A stretch of DNA of 64,000 nt from Limanda limanda (lineage: Eukaryota; Chordata; Actinopteri; Pleuronectiformes; Pleuronectidae): the NCBI RefSeq assembly GCF_963576545.1, contig NC_083653.1, positions 13,651,358 through 13,715,357 of the forward strand, read 5' to 3'. Positions 14,377-24,206 of the stretch are shown here, in pieces (the stretch's first letter is position 1; every line of letters begins with the position of its first letter). Below the pieces are notes generated by a model that worked only from the letters and a program-made list of their open reading frames with translations, was not told the DNA's origin and searched no databases. A program made the translations under genes and the position numbers.

Positions 14377-14823
14377 TCAGACGAAGCAGAAGAACTTCTT
14401 CCAGCTGCTACTGGAGAACGCTTTGGTGCGCCTGTCGGAAAACCTCCTCTTCTTGCTCTTGCGACTTTTGTTCTTAATGGCGGCAAAGATGGCCGCATCA
14501 AAGGCCTCCTTCAAGTTCTTTTGCGTGAGAGACGAGCACTCGATATAGTCCGAGGCCCTGATCTTCTCCGCCATGCTTCTGGCCCTGGAGCTCAGGACGG
14601 GCTTGACGTTAGATCTGTCCAGGTTGATGAGGACGTTCACGTCCAGTAGAAGGTCCGACTGGGTCCCGACAAGGATGATGGGCGCAGATGGGTTGTGAGC
14701 CCGGATCACCGAGACCCATTTCTTGGTGATGTTGTGAAACGAGTCGGGGTTGACCATGCTGAAGCACAGGAGGAAGACGTCGGCGTGAGAGTAGGACAGA
14801 GCTCTGAACTCATCAAACTCCTC
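14377..14823 (-). CDS. rhov: rhov coding exon 3: rest of the G domain and C-terminus
   Basis: 447 nt including the stop. Starts [13 protein letters not shown] after a TTTTAG acceptor (minus strand) and carries [23 protein letters not shown], a lysine/arginine-rich hypervariable region and the terminal CFV. Confidence 0.94.
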   Translation of the reverse strand, partial: EEFDEFRALSYSHADVFLLCFSMVNPDSFHNITKKWVSVIRAHNPSAPIILVGTQSDLLLDVNVLINLDRSNVKPVLSSRARSMAEKIRASDYIECSSLTQKNLKEAFDAAIFAAIKNKSRKSKKRRFSDRRTKAFSSSSWKKFFCFV

Positions 14824-15957
14824 CTAAAAGGATCAAAACAGAGAATATGAGTAAGTCTCAAGCAAACCATGAACAGACAGAATCGAGAAATAGGAAGAGT
14901 CACTGACTCATTAAAACCTCAGAGAAAAACGAGCATCCATTCACATGTTGATGGATAATGAAAGCTGGTTGATGAGTCACATGTCGGATTAAGCAACCGT
15001 GTGACAGCATTTCCAGTTTCGTAGTTTCATCTCATCTAACATTGCACGAAACTGTATTTCAAATTAACAATGGTGATGCTATAGTTTATGTTTAACCGAG
15101 AAATGTTCACTTGAGATATTCTCATTCTTAAAAAATTTAAATTAAAAAGTTGGTACCTGTCTACATAATTTCTTCTCAAAAAATAAGAGATATATGATTG
15201 TTGCATTGTTTTTACATTTGACATTTTCCCAGTTTGTTTTAGGATTGATTTTTAAATTTGAGGAATTACTTTTAAGGCTCTTCATGGCTGGGTCTCAGCC
15301 TATAACAAACATTGTGTTACCTTATTTATAATAAGAATGGTTTATTTGTCTTACCTGTCCAGCAGTGTCAAGAAGCTGCACTTTGACCGGTGATCCTTCC
15401 ACTTGGACCTGACCTGATGGAAACCAGGGACAGTTCAAATTTAGTTCACTTTGATTAGGACAACATTCTATCTGAATTCTAAAAGTTTTCTTATGATAGT
15501 CAGGTATCAGCAGATATCAATATCAGAAGGTATTTTCACAATAAAATACTTTACAATACTACTAATTTAAAATGCTGCATTACTTGGTATTCAACAGCCA
15601 CACATCACAGCTCATGAATTCATAATACAGGTATGTCAGCTCCATACTGATACAACCCAGAACACCAGGACTTATACTGGTATTACCCAGTAATAATAAA
15701 ATTGTACTGGTACAATCTGGTGATGGACGATGTGAGAGTTGAGACCACTCACCGGAGAAGACGTCGAACCCAGTCTGCTTGTACTCTGTGGGGTAACCAT
15801 TGGAGGTGTAGCTGACGATCATGCTGGTCTTGCCCACGGCTCCGTCCCCGATCAGCATGCAGCTGATGGCGCCGGGCTCCAGTCCGTCCTCCCGGGTCAG
15901 CCCGCAGGCGGAGGGGACTCGGGACTCGTGGTGGAAGTAATCCATGTGAGGTGGCAT
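14377..15957 (-). CDS. rhov: rhov, atypical Rho-family GTPase (complete, 3 coding exons, 236 aa)
   Basis: Minus-strand coding exons, in order: 15957-15753, 15413-15355 and 14823-14377 (TGA at 14379-14377). Boundaries are GT-AG and in frame; 711 nt gives 236 aa, the length I recall for human RHOV. The ATG at 15957 opens MPPHMDYF; an upstream frame extension has no ATG. G-domain motifs: P-loop GDGAVGKT (about residues 37-44), switch I threonine in YKQTGFD (T62), DTAGQ (84-88, catalytic Gln Q88), GTQSDL (about 141-146) in place of TKxD, and ECSSLT (about 183-188). The tail is basic and ends WKKFFCFV, the RHOV-type C-terminus; RHOU/RHOV proteins are palmitoylated near this Cys rather than prenylated at a CAAX box. 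RHOU would end KYCCFV, so RHOV is preferred. The GEF-contacting residue before DTAGQ is Leu, where Rac has Trp. RHOV (Chp) signals to PAK kinases and acts in neural crest and cell adhesion; it is likely constitutively GTP-loaded. Confidence 0.93.
15355..15413 (-). CDS. rhov: rhov coding exon 2: beta-strands to DTAGQ
   Basis: A 59-nt exon giving [20 protein letters not shown]. It has an AG acceptor at its 5' side and GTAAGA as donor (minus strand). The catalytic Gln is the last codon of the exon. Confidence 0.92.
15753..15957 (-). CDS. rhov: rhov coding exon 1: N-terminus, P-loop, switch I
   Basis: Encodes residues 1-68 and the first base of codon 69. The donor (minus strand) is GTGAGT directly after TTCTCCG. 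The N-terminal 30 residues are short and lack the PxxP-rich SH3-binding stretch that I recall in human RHOU/RHOV. Confidence 0.93.
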
Positions 15958-17024
15958 GTCGAGCCGCAAACGAACAGAAGGAAACCAACAACTTCAACTT
16001 CCTTCCTGCTCCTTGTGTTTCAGATGAGTGTGTCAGTGAGGATCAGCTGTGCAGTCGGTGTATCTCACATTACTCCGGCATGAGCCTCTGCTCTACTGGG
16101 ACTGACTGGAGACATGAGCCCGGAGGGAGGAGATGAGGAGAGGAGGAGAGGGGGGGGGGTGCTCACACAGGTGCAGATTTACATAGACACGCCCACACAC
16201 AGACATCACACACAGAGAGAGATAGGAACCATGCACTAAACTTTAGTTCTTTAGTGTGAGGACTGTAAGATGATAGCTAAATCTGGTATAGATCATCTCT
16301 TCTCATTTTGAGATTGGTGTTTGTAATGAACGTTAATTCTATTGTCAAGTTTTCAATTTTCCTTTTATTTTTTTAACTTGATCTTTTATAGAATTGAATG
16401 TAGTGGATCCAAGTAACCTATTTTTAGTTAATTCATTGTTTTTATTGAATTTAATGCAGTTGAGTTACATTTCTAGTATTTTCATAGAATGTTATTTTCA
16501 TTAGTTATTTTTCGTATATCCTTACTTGCTACATATTTGATTGGTGAAGCACTTTGTAACTTTGTTTTGAGAGGTTCTATATAAAGTAAAATATGATTAT
16601 CATTAATATTATTTTAAATTATGGTTTCCAGTCCTTGCTCTAAAGTTGGGTGACCGTCGCCCCCCAGTGTCACAGACGGGAACTACACCAAATGTGATCA
16701 CATGATTCCCAGTGTCACCTGACTGTTGGAGTCCACCCTGTGCTGTGCAGTCGGAAGCTAAGCTAACTGTTAAGATGGACTGAATGAGTGAAAACTGAAT
16801 TATTCTCCTGTTTATGTTGCAGTGTAACATCCAGTCGACATCTCCCTGGTCACTGGAGACGGATGCGGCCACAGGAAATGCGCTGGTGAGCCCTGGACGG
16901 AAGTAAACAGTGCTAGGCTAGCTAGCTACTCCAGCTATGTCGTCTTAGAACAGACTCTGCCCCGATTTCTCTTGTCTGGAGACGATTTTATGTTAAGGTG
17001 TAGAAACAAGGTGAAGATTCAACC
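15958..17024. promoter_or_regulatory. Shared upstream region of divergent rhov (-) and vps18 (+)
   Basis: Start codons of the two genes lie 1,067 bp apart on opposite strands, so both 5' UTRs and promoters must sit here unless there are remote first exons. The vps18 side has GGAAATG (16874) and CGGAAGT (16898-16904), the latter an ETS-type core as in many housekeeping promoters. The middle (about 16300-16620) is AT-rich. A 10-base G run lies near 16151. A GTGAGC following GCTG at about 16886 could be the donor of an alternative non-coding first exon. Transcription starts are not determined. Confidence 0.5.
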
Positions 17025-17646
17025 ATGGCTTCAATTCTCGACGAGTACGAGGACTCGCAGAACACGAGGCAGAGTGCGCAGCAGCACAGCCGCCTGTCCG
17101 GTGCCAACATCGGGATCACACACTCAGGTGGGTCGGGATGCTCCAGGCTGCTCGAATACACACAGGGACCCATTTCCCGGATCATTAACGCTGATAAATC
17201 TTTAAAACTCAGACGCCATTTTGTTGAAAGACTCGATAACACTGATAACCAGCTTGTTCCCTGACACCAGGCTTCGTGAACGTGAGACTGGAGGAGGAGA
17301 AGCCGATCTTCAACAAGCAGAGGATCGACTTCACACCCCCGGAGAAGATAAACCATCTCGCAGTCTGCAACAATCAGCTGTGCATGAGTCTGGGGAAGGA
17401 CACCCTGCTGAGGCAAATAACACTTATCAAACAACATGGTTCTGACTGCTCCTCACTGCGATTAGTGCTCATTTGTAGTCATTGTTGTTGGTTGAAGCCT
17501 GGAAGAGAGTTGCCATTGCTGATACTAATGTGTTCCATGTTCTCTCCTGTGCAGGATTGACTTGGCCAAGCCAGATCAGCCTAATCAGATCGAATTGGGA
17601 AGGAAAGACGACAGCAAAGTGCACAAACTGTTCCTGGACCCCACAG
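17025..17646 (+). CDS. vps18: vps18 exons 1-3: start of the beta-propeller
   Basis: Exon 1 17025-17127 (donor GTGGGT), exon 2 17271-17412 (donor GCAAAT, a GC-AG intron) and exon 3 17555-17646 (donor GTGAAA). Together they encode about 112 residues including KQRIDFTPPEKI, LCMSLGKDTLLR and IDLAKPDQPNQIELGRKDD. Confidence 0.93.
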
Positions 17647-20600
17647 GTGAAAAAAGACACCATTGCTTATTCAGATGTTAATTTCAAACACTGCTCTTAT
17701 ACTTAAAGGAGTAAAACAACTTATTGTTTATCTCTGGGTATTCTGTTAGAGCTCAAATACACATAATTTTGAATATTACCTCCCATTAAAGTTGTTCCTC
17801 GGATAGTGCTTAATCATAATATGCATATCATCTTTACCCGATCCAGCGAAAATGCCTCAGGTCCTATTCAGACCTAATATCCATACTGAGATGACCTATT
17901 ACAAGTGAATGTGTCTCCTGTAACCACTTGTGATCGTATGTCACTCCCCTGCTCTATATGCAGATGATCAAGTGTCTGATTTCTCTTTGTCAAGATCAAA
18001 TTATGTTGTTTTGACCCAGTCTGAGTTTACAGACGTATATTTGTTGACTATGTGTTAATCTGTGTGTCAGGGCGAGGGAAAGAGAGTACAGCAGGGAGAG
18101 AGGAGTCAGGAGGGGCTGAATGAATCTCATCCAACTGTGATGTAAAGAATGACTTAATCAAATTTGGAAAAATATCAGTTATTATATTGTGATCAGTGTT
18201 GATATATTGGTGGGGGCCACAAACACATCAGCCTATGGACACAGAGAATCATTAAAAAAATGTTTGATTGCTAGTGAAACTGTTGTGGGTCAGAGACGTC
18301 AGCTGATCCCTCATGTGTGGCCAAAGATGCATTTGCATCTACAAAGCAAAGACAACGTGATCAAATGTTGCCCTGATCAACTCTGAATGGGGTTTGAGTG
18401 ATCAGATCTCAAGACGATTCAGACCAGAACATTGTGCTGACCACTAGCTATTTAATTACTCAGGGCGGATGTTTACCAGATCTGAATGGGTTCTTCACAG
18501 GTCTCAGAGAATACATCAGCACTGGTGGCCCAGGCTCTCTGCTTCTACTGCATAATTCATTACATTACTCTGATGGTGTCATGCTTATGACTTATTAACA
18601 ACCTCCTCCGTACTCTCCCCACTGCAGGCGCCCATGTGCTGATAAGCCTGAGCACCAGCGAGTGTCTGTACCTCAACAGGAACACGCAGAAGGTGCGCAG
18701 TCTGTCCCGCTGGAGAGGCCACCTCATTGAGAGCGTCGGCTGGAACAAGCTGTTCGGCAACGAGACCAGCACGGGACCCATCCTGGTGGGCACCGGTCAA
18801 GGCATCATCTTTGAGGCTGAGATCTCCGCAAGCGAGGGCAGCCTGTTCAACACCAATCCAGACCAGTACTTCAGACAGGTCAGAGACTGGCTGATTATCT
18901 GAGAAAGCACTATTTTACCTTAAAATTTAAGATATTATGTTGGTGATACTGTTTGGTTTGTAATCCAAATCAGTAGAATATACCGATCAGATGTTTTTCC
19001 TATCCTGAACAATATCACGTTGTTATCTTGAGACAGGTCCACTCCCTGGAGGAGGATGGGAAGCCAGCACCCATCTGCTGCCTGGAGGTGGAGCGCGGCC
19101 TGGAGAACAAGTACTTCATCATCGCCACCACACGCAAACGCCTGTTCCAGTTTGTGGGTAAGATACCCGAGGGGTCAGAGCAGCTGGGCTTCAGCTCCAT
19201 CTTCAACCAGAACCAGGACCTGCTGCCCAGTTTCCAGGAGTTCCCGGCCAACATGGGCTACAGCGAGATCACGTTCTACACCTCGAAGCTGCGCACTTCC
19301 CCCAAGGCGTTTGCCTGGATGATGGGTAATGGAGTTCTTTATGGTCAGCTGGACTATGTGAGGCCTGATTCTCTGCTAAGTGATGTGCAGGTAAATATCT
19401 GTGTGCGTGGGACAATCTTCAGATGTTTCAATAATGTTTACTTCTACCCTCATTTCTCATATTTCTCCTTTATTTTCCCCCTCGCGATCGATCAGGTATG
19501 GGACTACACCCCGGACATTGACATTACTCTCAAGAAGCCCATCTCCATTGTGCTGACACAGTTCCACTTCCTGTTGTTGCTCCATGACCGAGTCAAGGCC
19601 ATCTGCACTCTGAATGGACAGGTTGTTTATGAGGACGTGTTCCCAGATAAATTTGGCTCCCTCAAGAGGATGATTAAGGACCCAGTGGGTGGGCTGGTGT
19701 GGATCTACACCGAGCGGGCAGTCTTCCGCTATCACATCCAGCGCGAGGCCAGGGACGTCTGGCAGATGTACATGAGCATGAATAAATTTGATCTGGCCAA
19801 GGAGTACTGCCGGGACCGGCCTGAGTGCATGGACATGGTACTGGCGAAGGAGGCCGAGCACTGCTTCCAGAATAAGCGATACCTGGAGAGCGCCAAGTGC
19901 TACGCGCTGACACAGAACTACTTTGAGGAAATAGCGCTCAAGTTCATCGAAGCCAAACAGGAGGAAGCCTTGAAGGAGTTCTTACTGAAGAAACTGAATA
20001 ACTTGAAGCAGAGTGAGCGAACGCAGATCACCTTGCTGGTCACCTGGCTCGCAGAGCTCTATCTGAACAGTCTCGGCCAGCTGGAGAGTGACGGTAACAG
20101 CATCATCTTCCAGGAGACCCGCGAGGAGTTCCGCAGCTTCCTCAGCTGCTCCAAGCACAAGGAGTGCCTGTTCAACAACCGCAGCACCATCTACGACCTG
20201 CTGGCCAGCCACGGCAACGTGGACGACATGGTTTACTTCTCCGTCGTCATGCAGGACTACGAGCGGGTGATTTCCCACTACTGCCAGCACGACGACTACA
20301 GCGCCGCTCTGGACGTGCTCTCCAAGCACTGCGACGAGAAGCTCTTTTACAAGTTCTCCCCCGTCCTCATGCAGCACATTCCCAAGAAGGTGGTGGACGC
20401 ATGGATCCAGATGGGCAAGAAGCTGGAGCCAAAGAAACTCATCCCGGCCCTCATGAACTACAGCCAGATGGGCAGCACCCAGCAGATCAGTGAAACCATT
20501 CGGTACATGGAGTTCTGCGTGTACGAGCTCAATGTGACAGAGGAGGCGATCCACAACTACCTGCTGTCGCTCTACGCCAAGTACAAGCCGGACTCTCTGC

Positions 20601-21824
20601 TGGCGTATCTGGAGCAGGCCGGCAAACACGCCTCAGAGATACACTACGACCTGAAGTATGCTCTCCGGTTGTGCGCTGAACATGGCTACCTCCGCGCCTG
20701 TGTCCTGGTCTATAGGATTATGGAACTGTATGAGGAGGCGGTGGATCTCGCTTTACAAGTGAGTGATCAATACATTTAAATAGATAATCCCAAATTATGC
20801 AAATGTATGTTCATAATTCCAAATTCCTTTAATCTTAGATATTGAAAAATGTTTAAATGCCACTAGCTTAGATAATTATGTATGTTTTCACCCATAGGTC
20901 GATGTAGACCTGGCCAAGTCATGCGCTGACCTGCCGGAGGATGACGAGGAACTGAGGAAAAAGCTTTGGCTGAAGATCGCCCGGCACGTTGTCCAAGAGG
21001 AGAAAGACGTGAAGAAAGCCATGAACTGCCTGTCCAGCTGCGACCTGCTGAAGATCGAAGACATCCTGCCCTTCTTCCCGGACTTTGTCACCATCGACCA
21101 CTTTAAGGTTTGTAACAGAGTAGTTACTCTTATGTGTTTTTTAAGGACAGGGAGCACTGTACGTCATGTTGTTCTATTCCTCATTTTCTCAGGAGGCCAT
21201 CTGCAGCTCCCTGGAGGAGTACAACCAGCACATCGAGGAGCTGAAGCAGGAAATGGAGGAGGCTACGGAAAGCGCCAAGCGCATAAGAGAAGACATCCAA
21301 GAAATGAGGAACAAATACGGTGTGGTGGATTCCCAAGAGAAATGTGCTGCCTGTGACTTCCCGTTGCTTAACAGGCAGTTCTATCTATTCTTGTGTGGAC
21401 ACATGTTCCACTATGACTGCCTCTTCCAGGTAACCACTTTATGATGATCACTCGACTTCACTCAAACATTCCTGAACACTCCCAGCGTAGTAATAATCCC
21501 TATATGCTTCTTTTCTCCCTTTTCTAGGAAGTGACTCCTCATATGTCGACCTACAAGCAGGGCCGTCTGGAGGAGCTTCAGAAAAAGCTGTCCGCCACCA
21601 CGCAAACGTCCAAGTCTCGCCAGCGGGCGGCGACCAAGGACGAAGGCGACACTGCCAGCCTGGGAAAGGGCAACGCGGGCACGAGCCGCGAGCAGATCAA
21701 ATCAGACATTGACGACATCATTGCGTCCGAGTGCGTGTACTGCGGCGAACTGATGATCAAATCCATCGACAAGCCTTTCATCGACCCGCTTAAATTCGAG
21801 GAGGAAAAGTCCAGCTGGCTATGA
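17025..21824 (+). CDS. vps18: vps18, HOPS/CORVET core subunit (complete, 9 coding exons, 982 aa)
   Basis: VPS18 (Pep3/Deep orange) is a core subunit shared by the HOPS and CORVET complexes, which tether late endosomes, lysosomes and early endosomes for Rab7/Rab5-dependent fusion. Coding exons: 17025-17127, 17271-17412, 17555-17646, 18628-18878, 19037-19390, 19496-20758, 20898-21107, 21193-21429 and 21528-21824. They join in frame to 2,949 nt (982 aa; human 973 as recalled). Product: MASILDEYE start, N-terminal beta-propeller of the Pep3/Vps18 family (about residues 1-390), an alpha-solenoid with a clathrin-heavy-chain-type repeat (about 600-770), a coiled coil (EELKQEMEEA) and a C-terminal RING-H2: CAACDFP, CGHMFHYDC, then CVYCG about 70 residues later; the end is SSWL. 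The ATG at 17025 has a favourable context (accATGg) and matches the human start. Intron 2 has a GC donor and intron 5 is stop-free; see findings. No lesion in the frame. Confidence 0.97.
18628..19390 (+). CDS. vps18: vps18 exons 4-5: propeller blades
   Basis: Exon 4 18628-18878 and exon 5 19037-19390. They encode the VGWNKLFGNE, GPILVGTGQG, IATTRKRLFQF, GYSEITFYT and FAWMMGNGVLYG segments. The boundary after QV (codons CAG|GTC) follows a CAG|GT arrangement at both ends. Confidence 0.95.
19496..20758 (+). CDS. vps18: vps18 exon 6: large exon, end of the propeller and alpha-solenoid
   Basis: A 1,263-nt exon (421 codons), the largest of the gene, from VWDYTPDID to VDLALQ. Key stretches: IVLTQFHFLLLL, ERAVFRYHIQREARDVW, FDLAKEYCRDRPECMD, RYLESAKCYALTQ, YFEEIALKF, MVYFSVVMQDYE, YKFSPVLMQHIPK, IHNYLLSLYAKYKPDSLL and YDLKYALRLCAEHG. 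Upstream the frame stays open through the 105-bp intron 5. Confidence 0.96.
20898..21824 (+). CDS. vps18: vps18 exons 7-9: clathrin repeat end, coiled coil, RING-H2
   Basis: Exon 7 20898-21107 (DVDLAKSCADLPEDDEELRK, LPFFPDFVTIDHFK), exon 8 21193-21429 (coiled coil and the first RING cysteines and histidines) and exon 9 21528-21824 (polar linker, CVYCG, PFIDP, SSWL, TGA at 21822-21824). The RING is split by intron 8. In yeast and animals this C-terminal RING region holds VPS18 in the HOPS core. Confidence 0.96.
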
Positions 21825-21980
21825 ACGAGTGAATCTTTGTGTCAATGAAACTGCATCATCCGTAGGGCAGACCCGTTCGGGGGGGTTCTAATTACTGCAC
21901 AGTGGGAATTCCTACTGTGGCTAACTGCACGCTTCAATCTCTCTCTACACAATAAACCTTTTTTGTTGGTCATATTTGAA
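21825..21980 (+). other. vps18: vps18 3' UTR with poly(A) signal
   Basis: A short UTR. AATAAA lies at 21951-21956, followed by a T-rich stretch, which fits cleavage near 21970-21980. Confidence 0.65.
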
Positions 21981-22571
21981 GCCGACTTTAAGATCTTTGC
22001 ACTTTGTATAGGAGCGTTTAGTGAAATGTGGACATGAATTGAAACTGTGGGCTATGAGTCAAGATGATGTTATGTGAAACAATAACGCCAGGGCTGTACA
22101 TTACATTCATGTGCCTGAACCTCTGAATATCTTGGTAGAAAAATATTAAGATATGGCTGCACTATACATTTACTAACCACATTAGCTTATGCACTTGTTT
22201 GGTCCATTTGAAACATAACATGCACTTGGACATTGTCTGTGTCGCCTCAGCTGCGTTCATCATCTCCGATCTCCAGCTCTGGGTTCATGTTGCATTCAGT
22301 GCGATCGATTAACGAACAGTTATTTCATATATCTGCTGCAGCTCTGTTGTGGTCCATTAAAGCTTGTCAATACTAATGGAGTACATTATTTTGATTGTTT
22401 GAAGTGTAATCAAATCAATTTCGTTCATTACATTGGAAGAAGTTGTACAAGTGATCTCAGGCAACTGTGCTTAAAGACGATTCACCTCTCGTTCAAAAAT
22501 ACATCTTCGGTTCTGACGGCTTCAAGAAACACAAGCACGCCCAGTTGCCTATGTTCATTTGTACAAACTCA

Positions 22572-23012
22572 GAAGATCCCATGACCTGGATGATTCCACA
22601 GACACACTTCCTCACAGTTCTTAAGAAGGCTGTTTATAGTTCAGTGGAGGAAGAGAAAACAACTGTGTTTTAGAATAAAGGACAAGATGTTGAATATCCC
22701 ATGTACATCTGAAGGTCTTCTACACAATTCAGGTTACCAACTACCAGTAGAAGTTAGCAGGTGTTAGTGGCCACCAGCAGATGTTAGGGACATAAGTTGA
22801 GTTGTGCACCTTTGTGTGATCAAGTGTTTCGGCCTTGTAATCAACGATGGAGTCCAAACTTGAGGGTATGCTGAGGCTAAAGGTAAATCTGACTCCTCAG
22901 ACTTGTCTCTGTATAACGTCTGAAGATGCCATGACCTGGAGGACTCTTCACAGATTACCTTCCTCGAGGTTCCCCAGAAGGTTGTTTCCTGTTCAGTGGA
23001 GGAAGAGAAAAC
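22572..23012 (+). repeat. Two diverged direct repeat copies of about 90 bp
   Basis: Copy 1 is 22572-22662 and copy 2 is 22923-23012. Each reads 'gaagat-ccatgacctgga', then a 'ttcctc' stretch, then 'cagaaggttgttt' or similar, ending 'ttcagtggaggaagagaaaac'. This is an old local duplication or two insertions of one repeat family. Confidence 0.65.
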
Positions 23013-23187
23013 ATCTGGAAAAGAATCTGAACCAGAGATGAGTATTCCTGTATTTACACAACACAAGTGAATCATTTTAATTGATGGTTTGGGATTACAG
23101 ATGGAATAGGTTGGACCACTGCTCCATTTAAGTCTGCTCTCTGATGATCTACAACACTATCATTACTCCGATGTATCACTGAATGTT

Positions 23188-23277
<90 letters not shown>
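23188..23277. repeat. (GATA)n microsatellite
   Basis: About 22 uninterrupted GATA units, directly followed by 'attactttattcatcctcgaagg', the usual junction with a fish LINE-like 3' end. Confidence 0.95.
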
Positions 23278-23660
23278 TACTTTATTCATCCTCGAAGGGA
23301 AATTAAGTCGTCATAGCAGCCGGTATATTTGAATACAATAAAATACAATACAATAGAATAAAATAAAAAATATTGAGGTAGAAAGAATAAAAACAGAAAC
23401 ACAAGATAAATAGGTAGATAAGGTGCAGTGGCAAGATGATGGTAATAGTACTGATGATATGATGGTAATGTTATTGTTAGACAGTATATAAAAATAGTAC
23501 AGTATATATAGTATATAATATAACATAATATATATTTATATATGATAGTAATTATACCAATATAATAGCAGTATATAGTAATAATGGCAGCAACAGTATA
23601 TATAATAATAATAGTAAATATGTTATGAAATGAATATAGAGATATAAATATATATAGAAA
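23278..23660 (-). mobile_element. LINE-like 3' UTR fragment abutting the GATA tract
   Basis: The sequence begins 'actttattcatcctcgaagggaaattaagtcgtcatagcagc' and runs on through very AT-rich 'agtacagtatatatag'-type text. I recognise this as the 3' end of a teleost non-LTR retrotransposon, inserted so that its 3' tail, the tetranucleotide tract, points left. No coding part remains. The clade (L2/CR1-like) is a guess. Confidence 0.55.
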
Positions 23661-23889
23661 AATTATGTAATTTAAAAAAAAATCCTAACTTTATTGACAT
23701 TGGCTGAAGTCAGGGGGATACATTTATAATATTCATATTCTGTGGGAATCGAACTGCCTTAAACGGAGTTCCCTTCTGGTGACGTCAGACGCAGCTCGGT
23801 AATCTTCGCAATGAGCAGACGCGACTAATCGACATCGGAAACTCATCGATGCCTCTTTAATACATGTGCACACGCAGCTCAAATCAACA

Positions 23890-24206
23890 CACATGGCGGC
23901 CGTGTGTTTTGTCTATCAGTAAAAGTGGTAGTTGTCGTTTGTTGTCCCCGGCCCGACGCTAGAGACGCCGCCGAGCGAGCGTCCCTGTCTCGGGGCTCGA
24001 TTAAAGCGCCTGCTCGTTGCTGTCCCCTCGCCATGGCGTCGTGTCTCTGCTCTCTCAGTAACAGAAAGTGGCCGCCTCTCCGCTGCCGCTGCCGACTCAA
24101 AGCTCGCGGACTCGCCCGGCGCCTCCAACCGCCATTTTGGAGCGAGAGAACCGAGAGTCGGCAGCTGCGACGAGAGAGGCGACCAGGGGGGAACACGGGG
24201 CCCGAG
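23890..24206 (+). other. ino80: ino80 exon 1, 5' UTR (left end uncertain)
   Basis: A good donor, CCCGAG|GTGAGA, follows 24206 and fits joining to the acceptor at 26100, just upstream of the ino80 start codon. The left end is not defined by the sequence. It contains an upstream ATG at 24033 in strong context; see the uORF entry. Confidence 0.6.
24033..24206 (+). other. Upstream ORF in the ino80 5' UTR (58 codons, stop at the exon 2 junction)
   Basis: ATG at 24033 in context gccATGg (G at -3 and +4). The frame is open for 58 codons to the donor at 24206. After splicing, the first three bases of exon 2 (26101-26103) are TAA, so the uORF ends exactly at the junction, 38 nt before the main ATG at 26141, which has T at -3. 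The peptide is Arg-rich and resembles no family I know. Whether it is translated depends on the transcription start. Confidence 0.5.

Larger units (their letters stand above)
21981..23750. other. vps18-ino80 intergenic region
   Basis: No gene is seen. Two segments about 350 bp apart (22572-22662 and 22923-23012) are diverged direct copies sharing 'ccatgacctgga' and 'tcagtggaggaagagaaaac'. The right half holds a GATA tract and a LINE-like fragment, annotated separately. Confidence 0.6.

Noticed and set aside
14377..15957. Assignment as rhou rather than rhov
   Set aside because: The C-terminus WKKFFCFV, the length of 236 aa and the proximity to vps18 all favour rhov. RHOU ends in KYCCFV.
19982..20629. 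215-codon ORF on the minus strand
   Set aside because: It is entirely antisense to vps18 exon 6. The hydrophobic Val/Leu/His-rich text is what GC-rich codons of the real gene give in reverse.
23188..23277. Regular tandem repeat that could suggest a CRISPR-like array
   Set aside because: It is a plain GATA tetranucleotide microsatellite without spacers, in a vertebrate genome.
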